Position numbers and translations under genes: made by a program. Shown here one piece after another: positions 13,884-14,357 of a stretch of DNA of 14,357 nucleotides. The notes beneath the pieces were generated by a model. The model ran no database searches. It saw only the letters and a list, made by a program, of their open reading frames with translations, and was not told the origin of the DNA. How positions within the stretch are numbered: position 1 is the first letter of the stretch; the number at the start of each line of letters is the position of its first letter. Origin of the DNA: Acidobacteriota bacterium (lineage in GTDB: Bacteria; Acidobacteriota; Vicinamibacteria; Vicinamibacterales; CAVVIG01); contig JACPZV010000481.1 of assembly GCA_016195295.1 (NCBI GenBank), positions 1 to 14,357 on the forward strand. The letters are read 5' to 3'.

Positions 13884-14270
13884 ATGGAATCGTTCGAGTA
13901 CGCCATCAGGAAGGACGTCCGGAACAATCCGATCGTGCGCGAAGTGGACGAGGCGCGGCAGCGCGAGATGTGGAAGTCGGTGGGCATCGCGGGCTTCCTC
14001 GTGGTCGTGCTGCTCTTCTCCGCGTGGCAACACTTCGAGCTGCTCCGGCACGGCTATCAGATCGAACAACTTCAGCGCGATCGCGCCGCCGAGGAAGAAA
14101 CCGGACGCCGGTTGCGTCTCGAGATTGAGACGCTGAGATCCCCCAAGCGCATCGAGGCGCTCGCGACCGAGCAACTGCACCTGGTCGCGCCCTCGCGCGA
14201 CGAAGCCATCGTAATCGAACGCGTGCTGCCGGCCGATCCGCCGGCGAAGTCGGTTATCGCGCGGCGGTGA
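13884..14270 (+). CDS. ftsL: Cell division protein FtsL-like
   Basis: This small bitopic membrane protein of 128 residues has a charged cytoplasmic N-terminus (1-31), one transmembrane helix at about 32-49 (VGIAGFLVVVLLFSAW), then a periplasmic coiled coil at about 55-86 rich in Glu, Arg, Gln and Leu. The motif SPKRIEALATEQLHLVAP (86-103) is typical of FtsL/DivIC proteins. FtsL joins FtsB and FtsQ to activate septal peptidoglycan synthesis by FtsWI. Sequence similarity in this family is low, so the call rests on topology, the motif and its place between rsmH and ftsI. Start 13884 was chosen over 13881 for ribosome-binding-site spacing. The frame is open back to 13722 through the repeat, but that part has no suitable start. 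The stop overlaps the next ATG. Confidence 0.88.
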   Translation: MESFEYAIRKDVRNNPIVREVDEARQREMWKSVGIAGFLVVVLLFSAWQHFELLRHGYQIEQLQRDRAAEEETGRRLRLEIETLRSPKRIEALATEQLHLVAPSRDEAIVIERVLPADPPAKSVIARR

Positions 14271-14357
14271 TGACCGCCCCTGGTATGACTGACTGGCGAG
14301 AGACCCTCAAACGCCGTGTCGTCACTGTGGCGGCGCTGCTCGCGCTGTGGGCGGTCG
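14270..14357 (+). CDS. ftsI: Start of a penicillin-binding protein, probably FtsI (3' truncated)
   Basis: ATG 14270 overlaps the ftsL stop (TGATG) and opens a frame of 29 codons to the window edge. The peptide MTAPGMTDWRETLKRRVV is followed by a hydrophobic stretch (TVAALLALWAV) that looks like the short cytoplasmic tail and membrane anchor of a class B penicillin-binding protein. In the conserved cluster order mraZ-rsmH-ftsL the next gene is ftsI, a septal transpeptidase. No catalytic motif is inside the window, so the assignment rests mainly on context. A second ATG six codons in (14285) could be the true start. Confidence 0.68.
   Translation, partial: MTAPGMTDWRETLKRRVVTVAALLALWAV

Overview
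The window is a high-GC bacterial chromosome segment with densely packed genes and no plasmid, phage or transposase signal. The gene content (MraZ-RsmH-FtsL-FtsI start of a division and cell wall cluster, MurJ, a DPM1-like glycosyltransferase, a GCPII-like M28 peptidase) fits a Gram-negative-type bacterium. High GC together with short-unit repeats in most of the gene gaps makes me think of Acidobacteriota, perhaps Vicinamibacteria. That placement is an inference from general resemblance and was not tested.

Layout. Positions 1-1466, plus strand: the 3' part of an M28 (glutamate carboxypeptidase II-like) metallopeptidase, then a DoxX-type membrane protein. Positions 1431-1519 hold an AT-rich inverted repeat array between convergent genes. 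From 1520 to 12256 every gene is on the minus strand. In transcription order these are: a divergent YchF-like P-loop protein (12256-11147); a surface-glycan block of a GT4 glycosyltransferase, a DPM1-like GT2, a second GT2, an SDR nucleotide-sugar enzyme, a DegT/StrS aminotransferase and a second SDR; a secreted STN-like protein with a Pro/Gln-rich tail; yqeY; a rho-independent terminator at 3978-4012; murJ; and a rhomboid protease. Several junctions in the glycan block are start/stop overlaps (TGATG, GTGA, ATGA), which indicates translational coupling. From 12403 on the plus strand there is a near-consensus sigma-70 promoter, three direct MraZ boxes, then mraZ, rsmH, ftsL and the first codons of ftsI, which runs off the edge.

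Functionally the window joins three envelope themes. The first is septal peptidoglycan and division (mraZ-rsmH-ftsL-ftsI). The second is lipid II flipping (murJ). The third is synthesis of a cell-surface glycan or glycolipid from modified, probably amino-bearing, nucleotide sugars (glycosyltransferases, SDRs and DegT). No initiating sugar-phosphate transferase, Wzx flippase or polymerase is visible in the block.

The most unusual features are: (i) five different short tandem or inverted repeat loci that fill most of the non-overlapping gene junctions, one supplying the last codons of doxX, one reaching the murJ stop codon and one carrying the ftsL ribosome-binding site; (ii) an SDR enzyme whose YxxxK catalytic tyrosine is an asparagine; (iii) a YchF-family protein with altered switch and G3 motifs; (iv) a clear MraZ operator at the mraZ start site; (v) a terminator hairpin immediately in front of murJ. 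No tRNA, rRNA, CRISPR array or insertion sequence was seen. The longest stretch without a gene is 12257-12479 (223 bases), described below.
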